From Alloacidobacterium sp035547425 (GTDB lineage: Bacteria; Acidobacteriota; Terriglobia; Terriglobales; Acidobacteriaceae), in assembly GCA_035547425.1 (NCBI GenBank), contig DASZUU010000052.1, forward strand, positions 62,001-126,000: a stretch of DNA of 64,000 nucleotides. Direction: 5' to 3'. This document shows positions 33,878 to 44,003 of the stretch, in pieces; the stretch's first letter is position 1, and every line of letters starts with the position of its first letter. The translations under genes were made by a program, and so were the position numbers. A model generated the notes under the pieces. The model ran no database searches, was not told the origin of the DNA, and saw only the letters and a list, made by a program, of their open reading frames with translations.

Positions 33878-35911
33878 ATGTTTCTTCGAAAAATTGCTTC
33901 AGCTTTAGTTGTTCTTTCGGCCATTGCCGGTGCGCAGACCACCTATACCTGCCCAAGTGGAAGGAGCAGTTGCTACCAGTCTGGCTATGATGGGCTCACC
34001 CCATTGCAAGAGCGCGGACGCGATACCTGGTATTTCTGGACCGGCGGCGATCTTGATAAAGATGGAAAGACAGTAGTTGGCGACCAGGCTCTCTGGCGCT
34101 TTTTAGCAGTGAACTCGCATGGCACGTTCGATCTGCTGCAATCCATCGATTCACGCTACCGCGGCCAGCGCTTCAAGCTTTTCGGCGTCATCAGTGATCC
34201 CGATTGCAAGAAGGCAACGCATCCCGATAAATACGGTTTGTGGCTGGATGATTGCACAAATCCTGATGTCCCACATATTCCCGATATCCCCGGAGAGCCC
34301 ACCGGAGTTATCGGATTGCGAAAATTTCTCAACCCAAATTTCGATGAAGCCAAGTGGGATGTGAAGAAGTACATGGCAGATCCTGCATCGGTTGAGCCGC
34401 CGTATCTCATTGGAATGACCTGCGCCTTGTGCCACGTGGGCTTCAATCCACTTCATCCTCCAGCAGACCCTGAAAACCCTGAATGGCACAATCTTCATCC
34501 TGGTATTGGGAATCAATATCTTCGAGAGCAGACATTTATGGCGGCTAAGTATCCGCCAAGCCGCGGCTTAAAACCGAATGATTTTCGTTGGCAGGTAGCG
34601 CACGTGCAGCCGCAGGGAACATCCGATACATCTCTCGTGGCCACCGATCACATCAACAATCCCAATGCGATTAATAACATTGCATATCTCGACTATCGCC
34701 CCATGCACAGCGAGCGAACGGCAGATGGTGTGGAGCGCAATGTGTATCACATACTGAAGGATGGCGCGGACTCTGTAGGCTCTGCCTGCCTCGATGATCC
34801 TGCTCCAGTTCCAGGAGTTAACGACACAGCGTGTGCCGGTCTTCGCGTTTACATCAATATTGGGTTGTGCGCTGCTGTGTGGACCACGCTGCACGATCCG
34901 GTTTTCGGATTGAAGAAGCAGCAATCACCTTTTGACCCCAAAAAGGCGAAAGCAGAGAACAGCGCCTGCAACACTGGATGGCTTGCAACTGAAGCCAGAA
35001 CAGGCGCAGTCGAGTCGTTCCTGCGGACTTTGACTCCCTTGCATCTAGCCGATGCAGATGGTGGAACAGCGTATCTGTCAAAAGATGCTCAGATTGTCGC
35101 ACGCGGCAAAATTGTCTTCGCCGAAAATTGTGCTCGTTGCCACTCCAGCAAGCGTCCACCACAAAATTATCAGGGTGATTCTGTCAGCTGGTTCCGAACG
35201 GCAGTGATGCAGGACGACTTTCTGACAAACAATTTTCTCTCTGACGACGTGCGCTATCCAGTATCGGAAATCGGCACTAACAGTGAGCGTGCCATGGGCA
35301 GCAATGCCATGAAAGGCCGTATCTGGCAGGATTTTTCTTCGGACACGTACAAGACAATGCCAGATGTACATATCGATGGATTGGTGAATCCAATTCATCC
35401 CAGCCTGAAGCTACTGCCATTCGATGCAATCGAAGGGCGCGGTTACTATCGCACGCCGACATTAGCGAATGTATGGGCAACTGCACCTCTTCTGCATAAC
35501 AATTCTGTCGGCCTGGTCAACAACGATCCCTCCATTGCAGGCCGTATGGCCGCCTATCAGGATGCGATGGAAAAATTATTATGGCCCGAGCGCCGTCTTG
35601 GGTTAAAGACAATCCACAAAACCACGCAGGCAAGCACCTTCAAGTATCAGGAAGGTGGAACTGTCTGCATTGGCCGCAATACACCTATCGACTTGATGGC
35701 AAATATTAATCTGGTAACGCCAGAGCCGCTGCGTAAAGATAACTTTTGGAGCAGGCTGCTTTGTCATATTAGCGGCACCGGCAGTTTAAATGAGTTGTTG
35801 CTGCTGCACGATAATGCGCCTGATTTCGTGCAGGATCGCGGACACACTTTCGGATCAAAATTGTCGGATGTCGATAAGAATGCTTTGATCGAGTACATGA
35901 AAATGTTTTGA
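33878..35911 (+). CDS. Secreted cytochrome c with two CxxCH sites
   Basis: This is a 677-residue exported protein. The signal peptide (about 1-19) ends near IAGAQ. Two haem-binding motifs are present, CALCH near residue 185 and CARCH near 425, the second in a conventional cytochrome c domain (GKIVFAENCARCH...). A terminal GRGYYRTPTLANVWATAPLLHNNSV matches the di-haem cytochrome oxidoreductase family. The region between the two haem sites is unusually long. I chose the ATG at 33878 because GGAG lies six bases upstream. A role accepting electrons from the divergent FAD oxidase is a reasonable inference, not a demonstrated one. Confidence 0.85.
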   Translation: MFLRKIASALVVLSAIAGAQTTYTCPSGRSSCYQSGYDGLTPLQERGRDTWYFWTGGDLDKDGKTVVGDQALWRFLAVNSHGTFDLLQSIDSRYRGQRFKLFGVISDPDCKKATHPDKYGLWLDDCTNPDVPHIPDIPGEPTGVIGLRKFLNPNFDEAKWDVKKYMADPASVEPPYLIGMTCALCHVGFNPLHPPADPENPEWHNLHPGIGNQYLREQTFMAAKYPPSRGLKPNDFRWQVAHVQPQGTSDTSLVATDHINNPNAINNIAYLDYRPMHSERTADGVERNVYHILKDGADSVGSACLDDPAPVPGVNDTACAGLRVYINIGLCAAVWTTLHDPVFGLKKQQSPFDPKKAKAENSACNTGWLATEARTGAVESFLRTLTPLHLADADGGTAYLSKDAQIVARGKIVFAENCARCHSSKRPPQNYQGDSVSWFRTAVMQDDFLTNNFLSDDVRYPVSEIGTNSERAMGSNAMKGRIWQDFSSDTYKTMPDVHIDGLVNPIHPSLKLLPFDAIEGRGYYRTPTLANVWATAPLLHNNSVGLVNNDPSIAGRMAAYQDAMEKLLWPERRLGLKTIHKTTQASTFKYQEGGTVCIGRNTPIDLMANINLVTPEPLRKDNFWSRLLCHISGTGSLNELLLLHDNAPDFVQDRGHTFGSKLSDVDKNALIEYMKMF

Positions 35912-36000
35912 GGCTACGGATGGGGAATCCGCATCGATGCATCATTTGGACTGTATTTATATTCCGAAATGAACGCTCGATCTTTAAATTGATTTAGTGT

Positions 36001-36735
36001 ATGAAGGGAATGAATCGTCGACGTACCCCTTTGAGTCCTTTCGTCTTTGCCTTCATCCTTATTTTTATAGCCCTCACTCTCCTCAAGCATCGTCTGAAAA
36101 GTCACGTACCTGCGCGCAGAGAACACCAGCGATCAGCCGCACCTCGTTTCCAGAATGAAAGCAACTCGGCAAAGCAGCCGTGGACAAAATCTTCCTGTCA
36201 GACACTCAATGTAATTTGCGAGGCTACATATTTTCGGGACTGGCAAGCGCCTGCAGATCATTCTTGCAGAACTCAGCTTCGCAATGGATATCCCGTGCCT
36301 GATCCGCAGTGCACGCCCGGAGGAATCAATCCATCCATTACCGCCGATGTTCTGCGCGATCCGCAATGGCGAACAGGCTGTATTCGCAACTGCCAGGAGA
36401 GCGAAGCCGCCAAGCACATCACCTATCACTGGTATGGAGTTAAAAAGCCGCGAGTGAACTCAGGCGACAATCAAGTATGTGAGCTTGACCACCTCGTCCC
36501 GCTGGAACTGGGCGGAGCAGACGGCCTAGGTAATATTTGGCCCGAATGTGGTCCAAATGCCGCCGTGCTCAAAGATCGCTACTTTAAGGTCAAGGACAGG
36601 GTAGAAAATTATCTTGCCGATGAAGTCCGAGCCGGACGTATGCCGCTTGAAACTGCCCAGCACGGCATCGCTGCTGATTGGACACAGTATCTTGACGAGG
36701 CCAACAGGTACTGCGCAAGTGGCGGCCACTGCTGA
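36001..36735 (+). CDS. Membrane-anchored HNH-like nuclease
   Basis: This is a 244-residue protein with an N-terminal membrane helix (about 13-30) and a Cys-rich exported domain. The segment VCELDHLVPLELGGADGLGNIWPECG has the DH...LGG...N pattern of HNH endonucleases, followed by KDRYFKVKDRVENYL. Eight or more Cys may form disulfides. It may degrade extracellular DNA, or the fold may have been reused. The ATG at 36001 has no clear ribosome site; the in-frame ATG at 36010 is equally possible. A gap of 90 bases separates it from the cytochrome gene. Confidence 0.65.
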   Translation: MKGMNRRRTPLSPFVFAFILIFIALTLLKHRLKSHVPARREHQRSAAPRFQNESNSAKQPWTKSSCQTLNVICEATYFRDWQAPADHSCRTQLRNGYPVPDPQCTPGGINPSITADVLRDPQWRTGCIRNCQESEAAKHITYHWYGVKKPRVNSGDNQVCELDHLVPLELGGADGLGNIWPECGPNAAVLKDRYFKVKDRVENYLADEVRAGRMPLETAQHGIAADWTQYLDEANRYCASGGHC

Positions 36736-36944
36736 AGCCTTCGCCGTACATTCTCCGAAACGTTTTGCCATCTTTTTGCGAAATGTACAGAAAAATTGGA
36801 ATATTGGCGCCCGCTTATCGGCCGAATCAACAAAAACATGTTGACAATAGGTGGTCTTCGGTTTGGCACAACGATTGCTTTCGTCAGGCCAGATGTTAAA
36901 AACCAAGGCTGCAAATCCCTCATGCGGCCTGGAGTGTGTCCCCG

Positions 36945-39900
36945 ATGTCACTGCTCAGGCTTTTTCGTTTTTCTGCTTTGATTCTGTCGATCGCGTTCTC
37001 AACCGCGGCGCTTCGCGCACAGGCTGCCTCTTTTGTGAACGCTGTTTCTACTTTCGCAACCGGCTTTAACCAGCCGTTTGGAATCGCACTGGATAACCAG
37101 GGAAACCTTTATGTGACCGATTCCGGGAACAATCGCGTGGTTAAGATCACTCCTGACGGCGCGCAGAGCGTGCTCAATACGGGTGGACTTCTCAATCTAA
37201 CTCCGTGGTCTGGAATTGCTACTGATCCTGCAGGAAATGTCTTCATCGCCGGCATGGATACAAATTGGAGCGGCGTTGTCGTGAAAGTGGCCGCGGACGG
37301 AAACGCATCTGCGATCAGCGCCGGAAGCATTACATTCTTTGCTCCGGCTGGTATCGCTGTCGATACATCGGGCGATATCTTCGTGTCAGATTCAGCGATG
37401 GAAGGTCGCATTGTGGAGATCGCCTCTTCGGGTGAGGCATCCATCATCAACACAAGCGGCATGGGATTAAGCTACTGCAATGGTCTGGCCGTAGATAAGG
37501 CCGGGAATCTCTATGTTGCCGATAGTCCGAACAATCGCATTGTAAAAATCACAGCAAACGGAGCCTGGTCTCAGGTCAACACCGGCAGCTACACGCTAAA
37601 TGCTCCGCAAGGTGTCTCCGTAGACCCTGCCGGTAATCTATATATCGCCGATACATACAACGGCAGCGTGAAAGAAGTAGCGACTGACGGTAGTGTTTCT
37701 GTCGTAAACAGCACATTATTGAGCGGCGATTCTTTCGATACATTCGGCGTTGCCGCAGCCGAAAAGGGCGTCTTCTACATGCTGGAAGACATACATAGCT
37801 CAACCCCGGAGACATATAGCGTAGTCAAAGTGCAGAGCGATCCCGATTTCGGTGAAGAGAATGTTTGCCCGGCGGGAACAGCATCGCCATCTCCATGCAG
37901 CAAGTCACTGACGCTGCAATTTCGCTTTGATGGCGATGCCACCCTGCGTATTCCGCTTCTAACAAATACAGATTTCACGACTCTCTCCGGCAACGATTGC
38001 TCCGGCACATTTCATAATGGAGAGGCTTGCAGGTTGAACGTGCAGTTTGCGCCTTCATTTGCCGGTGCGCGCAAAGGCGCAGTGGAACTGGCCGACAATA
38101 ATGGCAACACTCTGAGTACTGCTTATGTGCATGGAGTAGGCTTTGCGCCTGCAGCCGGATTTTCTCCCGGAGCAACTTCGCCGATTAGCACTGGAAGTCA
38201 GACACTGGCGGGTCCCAGCAGTGTTGCCGTCGATGAGCATGGCAATACCTATGTCGCAGATCGCACAAACCATCAAGTACTCCAGATTACATCGGGCAGC
38301 GCGAGCGCACTGAATACAGGCACTCTCAATCAGCCCAGCGCACTGGCTTTAGATGGTGCAGGTGCGCTTTATATCGCCGACTCCGGCCTCAGCCGCATTC
38401 TGAAAGTGTCTTCTACCGGAAGCGTATCAACTGTAACCACCGGCGCGATCACCCTGACACAGCCTGAGGGCGTAGCTGTTGATGGTGCGGGCACGCTCTA
38501 CATTTCCGATGCCGGCAATAATCACATCGTTAAAGTCTTGCAGAATGGAAGCAGCTCCATTGTCAGCACTCCAGGCCTGAATTTACTGCAGCCGCATGGT
38601 GTTTTCATAGACGGCCAAGGTGCGCTCTATATTGCAGATACAGGCAACAGCCGCATTATAAAAGTGTCGTCAGATGGCAGCGCGTCCATCGTGAGCACCG
38701 GCGACATTACACTGCAACAACCTGTCAGCATCACAGCCGATGCTTCCGGCACTTTATATGTAGCTGATGCATCTTCTGCGCAAATCGTTCAGCTTTCACC
38801 AACAGGAACAGTGTCTACCATCACGACGGGCAAATATGCTCTGCAGCAGCCTTCTTCTGTAGCGGTAGATGCGCATGGCAATCTGTTCATCACAGATGCC
38901 GGAAGCGGCCAGCTGTTGTTCGTCGATCGTGTAACGCCTCCTTCGTTAAGCTTTCCATCTACCGCTGCGGGTGCTGTTAGCGCAGCGCAATCAGTCGCGC
39001 TCACTAATCTTGGCAACGCCAATCTGGTCTTTCCCGCGCCGCCAACTGGAACCAATCCCAGCCTGGCTGCCAATTTTGTTGCCAACGGCACAAACTCCTG
39101 CCCGACACTTTCCGCTGGAGCATCCTGCTCTTTAAATATCAGCTTTGCCCCAGCCTCAATCGGCGCTATGAGTGGCACGCTTGTATTTACTGACAATGAT
39201 GGGAATGCCTCAAATCCCTATGCAACGCAGACCGTTCAACTGAACGGCACAGCTGCGCAGGGAACAACATCGCTTACGTTAGTCAGTTCGATCAATCCTT
39301 CACAGTATGGAGATGCAGTTACGCTTACGGCTGCGCTCTCAACGTCAGGGTCGGCAATCACAACGGGAAGTATCAGCTTTTACGATGGAAGCGCTGCATT
39401 GGGCACAGCGAACTTGAATACCAGCGGACAGGCGTCTATCACTACGTCGAATCTGTCTGTGGGTACACATAATCTCACGGCAAAGTACGCCGGTTCAGCC
39501 GATTATCTTGCTTCGGTTTCCCCCGTGCTTGCTCAGATCGTCAATCAGAATACGATCGCGATTACATGGACTCCAACATCCACAATCCAATACGGAACAA
39601 GTCTCGCTAATGTACTGAATGCCACAGCATCCAACCATGGAACCGCAGCTTCCGGTACATTTAGCTATACGGCGCAGTTCGCTGATGGAACAGTTTCCGC
39701 TGTCAATGCAGCCACGATGCTACCCGCCGGCACATATACGATCATAGCCGCGTTTACTCCTGCAGACACCACTAACAACGCAATCACAAAGAAGACAGCA
39801 ACCCTCACTGTTACAAAAGCGCCGTTAAGCGTCGTTGCAAATAATGCTACCCGTACTTACGGCTCACCGAATCCGGCATTCACCGGCACAATGACAGGCG

Positions 39901-40871
39901 TCATCGCGAACGATTCGTTAACAGAAACTTTCTCGACCACAGCAACGCAGTCCTCGAACGTCGCAACATACGCCATCATCCCGGGAGTTACCGGAGCCAG
40001 TCTTGCAAACTATGCAGTCACGGCACACAACGGCTTGCTGACAATCAACAAAGCGGGAACTACGGTTACGCTCACCACATCGAATGCAAATCCAACGAAT
40101 GGCGATTCTGTGACATGGACTGCAATCGTGAGCTCAAACACCTCTTTCGTGCCTGCCGGCGCAGTACAGTTTCTCGATAGCAGCACGGTATTGGGAACAT
40201 CTCCCGTAAATGGGCAGGGAACTGCAACATTTACGACCACAATGCTTACGGCGGGTAGCCATACAATTGTGGCCATCTATACAGGGGATCAGAATTTCAG
40301 TCAGTCTCAAAACGCTGTATCAGAACAAGTAAAAGGCCCATCGTTCTCGCTTGCTCTGGATACGGCGCAACTCACTCTTAAGCCAGGTCAAAGCGGAAAT
40401 ATCAAGGCTACGCTCAACGCCGAAGCAGGCTTCCAGGGCACTGTAAAACTTTCCTGCTCCGGCCTGCCCATAGGGGCCAGCTGCAGCTTTAGCCCAGCCT
40501 CGCTTACAGCGAGTAAATCGAACACGGCACTTAGCTCAACCTTAACAATAAGAACTACAGGGCTCGATCTAAGTAATACAGCTCAGGCAAAAAAGCCTTC
40601 TTTCGGTAACGGCGCAATGCTTGCAGGCTTCTGGTTTCTGCCTTCAACTCTGCTGGGGGGCTGGCTGCTCTGGCAACGTCGCCGCTTGCGCGCCGCTACT
40701 GGAAATGTCTTGCTTCTACTTGTCCTGCTGGGCTGTTGCGCAGCTGGAGTCATGGGTTGCGGCATCACTCCAGAGCCTGGCTATACCGGCACTACAACAA
40801 TCACCGTTAACGCAGCACCGCACGACGGAGATGTACAATCGGCTACATTTGTATTACAGGTAGAACCATGA
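36945..40871 (+). CDS. Very long secreted NHL/Ig-like/MBG repeat protein
   Basis: This is a 1308-residue exported protein. After a signal peptide (about 1-28) come two blocks of NHL beta-propeller repeats (about 35-290 and 415-665), for example GIALDNQGNLYVTDSGNNRVVKI. Choice-of-anchor-D-like and Ig-like (Ig_3-type, NPSQYGDAVTLTAALS) domains follow, then an MBG-type segment (LSVVANNATRTYGSPNPAF). The end has a membrane helix, an LGCCAAGVMGCGITP segment and a short tail. The ATG at 36945 is chosen because GGAG lies ten bases upstream; a GTG at 36936 is also in frame. This architecture is common in Acidobacteriota. A surface or adhesive role is inferred, not shown. Confidence 0.82.
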   Translation: MSLLRLFRFSALILSIAFSTAALRAQAASFVNAVSTFATGFNQPFGIALDNQGNLYVTDSGNNRVVKITPDGAQSVLNTGGLLNLTPWSGIATDPAGNVFIAGMDTNWSGVVVKVAADGNASAISAGSITFFAPAGIAVDTSGDIFVSDSAMEGRIVEIASSGEASIINTSGMGLSYCNGLAVDKAGNLYVADSPNNRIVKITANGAWSQVNTGSYTLNAPQGVSVDPAGNLYIADTYNGSVKEVATDGSVSVVNSTLLSGDSFDTFGVAAAEKGVFYMLEDIHSSTPETYSVVKVQSDPDFGEENVCPAGTASPSPCSKSLTLQFRFDGDATLRIPLLTNTDFTTLSGNDCSGTFHNGEACRLNVQFAPSFAGARKGAVELADNNGNTLSTAYVHGVGFAPAAGFSPGATSPISTGSQTLAGPSSVAVDEHGNTYVADRTNHQVLQITSGSASALNTGTLNQPSALALDGAGALYIADSGLSRILKVSSTGSVSTVTTGAITLTQPEGVAVDGAGTLYISDAGNNHIVKVLQNGSSSIVSTPGLNLLQPHGVFIDGQGALYIADTGNSRIIKVSSDGSASIVSTGDITLQQPVSITADASGTLYVADASSAQIVQLSPTGTVSTITTGKYALQQPSSVAVDAHGNLFITDAGSGQLLFVDRVTPPSLSFPSTAAGAVSAAQSVALTNLGNANLVFPAPPTGTNPSLAANFVANGTNSCPTLSAGASCSLNISFAPASIGAMSGTLVFTDNDGNASNPYATQTVQLNGTAAQGTTSLTLVSSINPSQYGDAVTLTAALSTSGSAITTGSISFYDGSAALGTANLNTSGQASITTSNLSVGTHNLTAKYAGSADYLASVSPVLAQIVNQNTIAITWTPTSTIQYGTSLANVLNATASNHGTAASGTFSYTAQFADGTVSAVNAATMLPAGTYTIIAAFTPADTTNNAITKKTATLTVTKAPLSVVANNATRTYGSPNPAFTGTMTGVIANDSLTETFSTTATQSSNVATYAIIPGVTGASLANYAVTAHNGLLTINKAGTTVTLTTSNANPTNGDSVTWTAIVSSNTSFVPAGAVQFLDSSTVLGTSPVNGQGTATFTTTMLTAGSHTIVAIYTGDQNFSQSQNAVSEQVKGPSFSLALDTAQLTLKPGQSGNIKATLNAEAGFQGTVKLSCSGLPIGASCSFSPASLTASKSNTALSSTLTIRTTGLDLSNTAQAKKPSFGNGAMLAGFWFLPSTLLGGWLLWQRRRLRAATGNVLLLLVLLGCCAAGVMGCGITPEPGYTGTTTITVNAAPHDGDVQSATFVLQVEP

Positions 40872-40885
40872 ACATGCCTGCGGCA

Positions 40886-42397
40886 TCAGCCGCGGGCGCG
40901 TTCAATTGCTCTTACCACGGCGCGAGACTTATTGATGGACTCCTCATATTCCTTTTCTGGAATGGAGTCCGCAACAATGCCTGCTCCGGCTTGAATGTGC
41001 CCTTTTTTGCCTTGCTGCAGTAAAGTCCGGATTGCTATACATGAGTCCAGATTGCCTGAATAATCTGCATAAAGCACGCTGCCGCCATAGATGCCGCGAC
41101 GTGTTGGCTCAAGCTCCTCAATAATTTCCATGGCTCGAACTTTAGGCGCGCCGCTTAATGTTCCAGCAGGGAAGCAGGCGCGAAAAGCATCTACAGCGTG
41201 TAACTCCGGTCGCAGCTTCCCTTCGATACCGCTCACGATATGCATGACATGGGAATAACGCTCGACTGTCATGAGCTCTTTTACTTCCACCGAGCCATAT
41301 TGGCTTACGCGGCCCACGTCATTTCGGCCCAGGTCGACAAGCATTACATGTTCTGCGCGCTCTTTCTCGTCCTCAAGCATTTCTCGAGCTACTCGAAGAT
41401 CATCCTCCTCGCTCGCTCCACGTGGACGGGTTCCAGCGATTGGCCTGTATTGGATACGACCCTGATGCACACGTACCAGCAACTCCGGTGATGAGCCTGC
41501 AATCTGCGTATCCACTACCGAACCGCGCGCGCCTGGCTGCTTCAATCCCATGCGCAAAAAATACATGTAAGGCGACGGGTTGACCATGCGCAATGCGCGA
41601 TACACCGCAAAGGGATCGACTCCGGTTTCCATGTCGAAGCGCTGCGAGATGACGGCCTGAAAAATATCCCCAGCTGCAATGTATTCCTTTGTAGCCTCAA
41701 TTGCTTTGTAAAAATCCTTTTTGCGGGTTTGCGGTTCTAGTTTCAGCTTTCCACTGATCTTTTTCTGTCTGAATTTGGGCAGTGGGCTGGCCAGACGCTT
41801 TTCCAGTTGATCCAACCGTTTCAATGCATCCGCATATGCACGATCCGGCTTTTGCTTCGTAACATCTGCGGTGGCAATCAGCAGCATCTCTTTGCGGATG
41901 TGATCAAAAGCGAGCACCTCGTGGAAAAACATCAGGCAGGCATCGGGCAAGCCGAGATCGTCTTCAGTTGTTTCCGGCAGACGCTCGATCTGTCTGACTG
42001 CATCGTAAGCAAAATAACCGACAGATCCCGCTGTAAACGGCGGCAGTCCTTCCAGTCGCGCAGGCTTATGGCCGGTGAGAAATTCCTTCCATAACGCAAA
42101 AATATTGCCTTCCATCTTACGCAGCTTGCCATTTTCAAGGATTTCAATGGCTTTACCATGCGAAACAATCTTTCGAAACGGACGAATGCCGATAAATGTA
42201 TACCGGCCTATCTTTGCGCCGTTTTCTACCGATTCCAGCAAAAAGCACTCAGGTTCTTTCGCCGCGAGACGCAAAAAAGCAGTCACCGGCGTTTCAAGAT
42301 CGGCTGCAATTGTTCGATACAGAGGCACCAGAGTATGGGCGCGAGCTAGCTTTAGAAATTCGGAACGGCTTGGGAGCGTGGTTTCATGCGATGCCAT
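40886..42397 (-). CDS. trpE: Anthranilate synthase component I TrpE
   Basis: This 503-residue enzyme converts chorismate to anthranilate with ammonia from the TrpG partner. The N-terminal part has the feedback-site type LLESVENGAKIGRYTFIG. The chorismate-binding domain (about 230-500) has KKDFYKAIEATKEYIAAGDIFQAVISQRF, NPSPYMYFL, IAGSSPELLVR, RPIAGTRPRG, VDLGRNDVGRV, ACFPAGTLSGAPKVRAMEIIEELEP and AGAGIVADS. The gene stands alone here: no trpG or trpD is next to it. The 297-base gap upstream contains no Trp-rich leader peptide that I can see. Confidence 0.95.
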   Translation of the reverse strand: MASHETTLPSRSEFLKLARAHTLVPLYRTIAADLETPVTAFLRLAAKEPECFLLESVENGAKIGRYTFIGIRPFRKIVSHGKAIEILENGKLRKMEGNIFALWKEFLTGHKPARLEGLPPFTAGSVGYFAYDAVRQIERLPETTEDDLGLPDACLMFFHEVLAFDHIRKEMLLIATADVTKQKPDRAYADALKRLDQLEKRLASPLPKFRQKKISGKLKLEPQTRKKDFYKAIEATKEYIAAGDIFQAVISQRFDMETGVDPFAVYRALRMVNPSPYMYFLRMGLKQPGARGSVVDTQIAGSSPELLVRVHQGRIQYRPIAGTRPRGASEEDDLRVAREMLEDEKERAEHVMLVDLGRNDVGRVSQYGSVEVKELMTVERYSHVMHIVSGIEGKLRPELHAVDAFRACFPAGTLSGAPKVRAMEIIEELEPTRRGIYGGSVLYADYSGNLDSCIAIRTLLQQGKKGHIQAGAGIVADSIPEKEYEESINKSRAVVRAIERARG

Positions 42398-42694
42398 AGC
42401 GTTGTGGTTATCGTATCGTAACTAAGCTTGATTAGACTAAAATCGGCCAACTATCAGCAGCACATAGAGATAGAACTCTGACGGTCCGCGAACCATAAAG
42501 ATTACGTGATCGATATTCATCCAGACCTTGCGGCTTATCTGGAAACAAGCCTATACTCGGTGAGTTTGGCCGGATTCCATCTGGATAATGCAATTGCGGG
42601 TCAAATGCGAAGCAGGCCACCTTCGCTACTGGACTATTTTCCTCTGGAAAGCGTCCAAATCAGGTAGTGGTCGAAGGGAGAAAATAAATTTTGT
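42398..42694. other. Divergent intergenic gap between trpE and glutamate dehydrogenase
   Basis: About 300 bases with no supported gene. A 62-codon minus-strand reading frame here has no family features. Promoters for both divergent genes must lie here; the last 15 bases before the plus-strand ATG are AT-rich (AAAATAAATTTTGT). Confidence 0.4.
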
Positions 42695-43960
42695 ATGGCT
42701 ACCATAACGCTCGAGCAGGAGATTAATCCTTGGGAAGCTCAAGCTGCTCGATTTGACTTTGCAGCACGCAAGCTCAACCTGGATGAAGGTTTATGGCGTG
42801 TTCTGCGGCACCCCTCGCGCGAAATCATTGTGCATTTCCCGGTCGGTATGGATGATGGCAGGATTGAAATGTTCACCGGCTTTCGAGTCTTGCACTCTCA
42901 GGCGCGCGGGCCGGGAAAGGGCGGTATCCGATATTCCCCCGATGTTTCACTGGACGAAGTACGCGCTCTGGCGAGCTGGATGACCTGGAAATGCGCAGTA
43001 GTAAACATTCCCTTTGGCGGCGCGAAGGGCGGGGTTATCTGCGACCCTAAAAAAATGTCCATCGGCGAATTAGAGCGTATGACTCGCCGCTATACTGCTG
43101 AAATCATTGAGTTTATTGGTCCGGAAAAAGATGTTCCGGCTCCAGATATGGGAACTAACGAGCAGACAATGGCATGGATGATGGACACATACTCCATGCA
43201 CCAGCGCCAGACGGTTACGAGTGTAGTCACCGGCAAACCGCTCAATATTGGCGGCTCACGAGGACGGCGCGAGGCAACCGGACGCGGCATCAGCGTCATG
43301 TGCGACGAGGCACTCAAATATTTACAAATGCCGATCGACGGCTGCCGGGTCATCATTCAAGGCTTCGGCAATGTCGGTTCCAACGCTGCAAACCTGTTGC
43401 GTGATAAGGGCTACAAAATTATCGGCATTGCTGAATATGATGGAGGCCTTTTCAATCCGAATGGCATCGATATCTGCTCATTGCTGGAACATCGCCAGCG
43501 TAATGGCACAGTACTAGGATTCAGGGGCGCGGAAGCCGCTGATACCCATGAACTATTGACGACAGATTGCGAAATTCTGATTCCGGCGGCAACCGAAAAT
43601 GTCATCACCAGCCGCAATGCAGACCGTATCAAGGCTCGCATTATCTGCGAAGGCGCCAACGGCCCTACAACCGCAGTTGCTGACGAAATTCTGGCAGATA
43701 AAAAAATATTTATCATCCCGGACATACTTGCAAACTCGGGCGGAGTAACCGCCTCATATTTCGAATGGGTTCAGGACCGTCAGGGCTATTTCTGGAAAGA
43801 GGCCGTTGTCAATGAGCAGCTGGAGCACATTTTGGCAACCAGCTTTGATGATGTCGTCCGTTATTCAGAAGCTCACGGTGTCAATAACCGCATCGCGGCT
43901 TATATGCTGGCAATTGACCGTGTTGCTTTCACGATCAAGCAACGCGGCATCTATGCCTGA
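42695..43960 (+). CDS. gdhA: Glutamate dehydrogenase (Glu/Leu/Phe/Val family)
   Basis: This is a 421-residue NAD(P)-dependent enzyme interconverting glutamate and 2-oxoglutarate with ammonia. The substrate site has GKGGIRYSPDVS and PFGGAKGGV with the catalytic Lys; the catalytic Asp is in VPAPDMGTN. GGSRGRREATGRG follows, and the coenzyme motif is IIQGFGNVGSNAA. Length and motifs fit small hexameric glutamate dehydrogenases. The start MATITLEQEINPWEAQAARF is preceded by a GGGAG about 13 bases upstream. It connects to the RocA-type gene only by metabolism, as both deal with glutamate. Confidence 0.92.
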   Translation: MATITLEQEINPWEAQAARFDFAARKLNLDEGLWRVLRHPSREIIVHFPVGMDDGRIEMFTGFRVLHSQARGPGKGGIRYSPDVSLDEVRALASWMTWKCAVVNIPFGGAKGGVICDPKKMSIGELERMTRRYTAEIIEFIGPEKDVPAPDMGTNEQTMAWMMDTYSMHQRQTVTSVVTGKPLNIGGSRGRREATGRGISVMCDEALKYLQMPIDGCRVIIQGFGNVGSNAANLLRDKGYKIIGIAEYDGGLFNPNGIDICSLLEHRQRNGTVLGFRGAEAADTHELLTTDCEILIPAATENVITSRNADRIKARIICEGANGPTTAVADEILADKKIFIIPDILANSGGVTASYFEWVQDRQGYFWKEAVVNEQLEHILATSFDDVVRYSEAHGVNNRIAAYMLAIDRVAFTIKQRGIYA

Positions 43961-43973
43961 TTCTGCTTCCGGA

Positions 43974-44003
43974 AGCCGTTAAATGGAAATATTTAACGGC
44001 TTT
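43974..44003. terminator. Bidirectional terminator after glutamate dehydrogenase
   Basis: AGCCGTTAAAT pairs with ATTTAACGGCT, followed by TTTTGG. The stop codon of the convergent SET gene lies in the right arm of the stem. Confidence 0.85.

Noticed and set aside
42432..42620. 62-residue reading frame upstream of trpE
   Set aside because: It lies in the divergent promoter gap with no family features and no Trp-rich leader.
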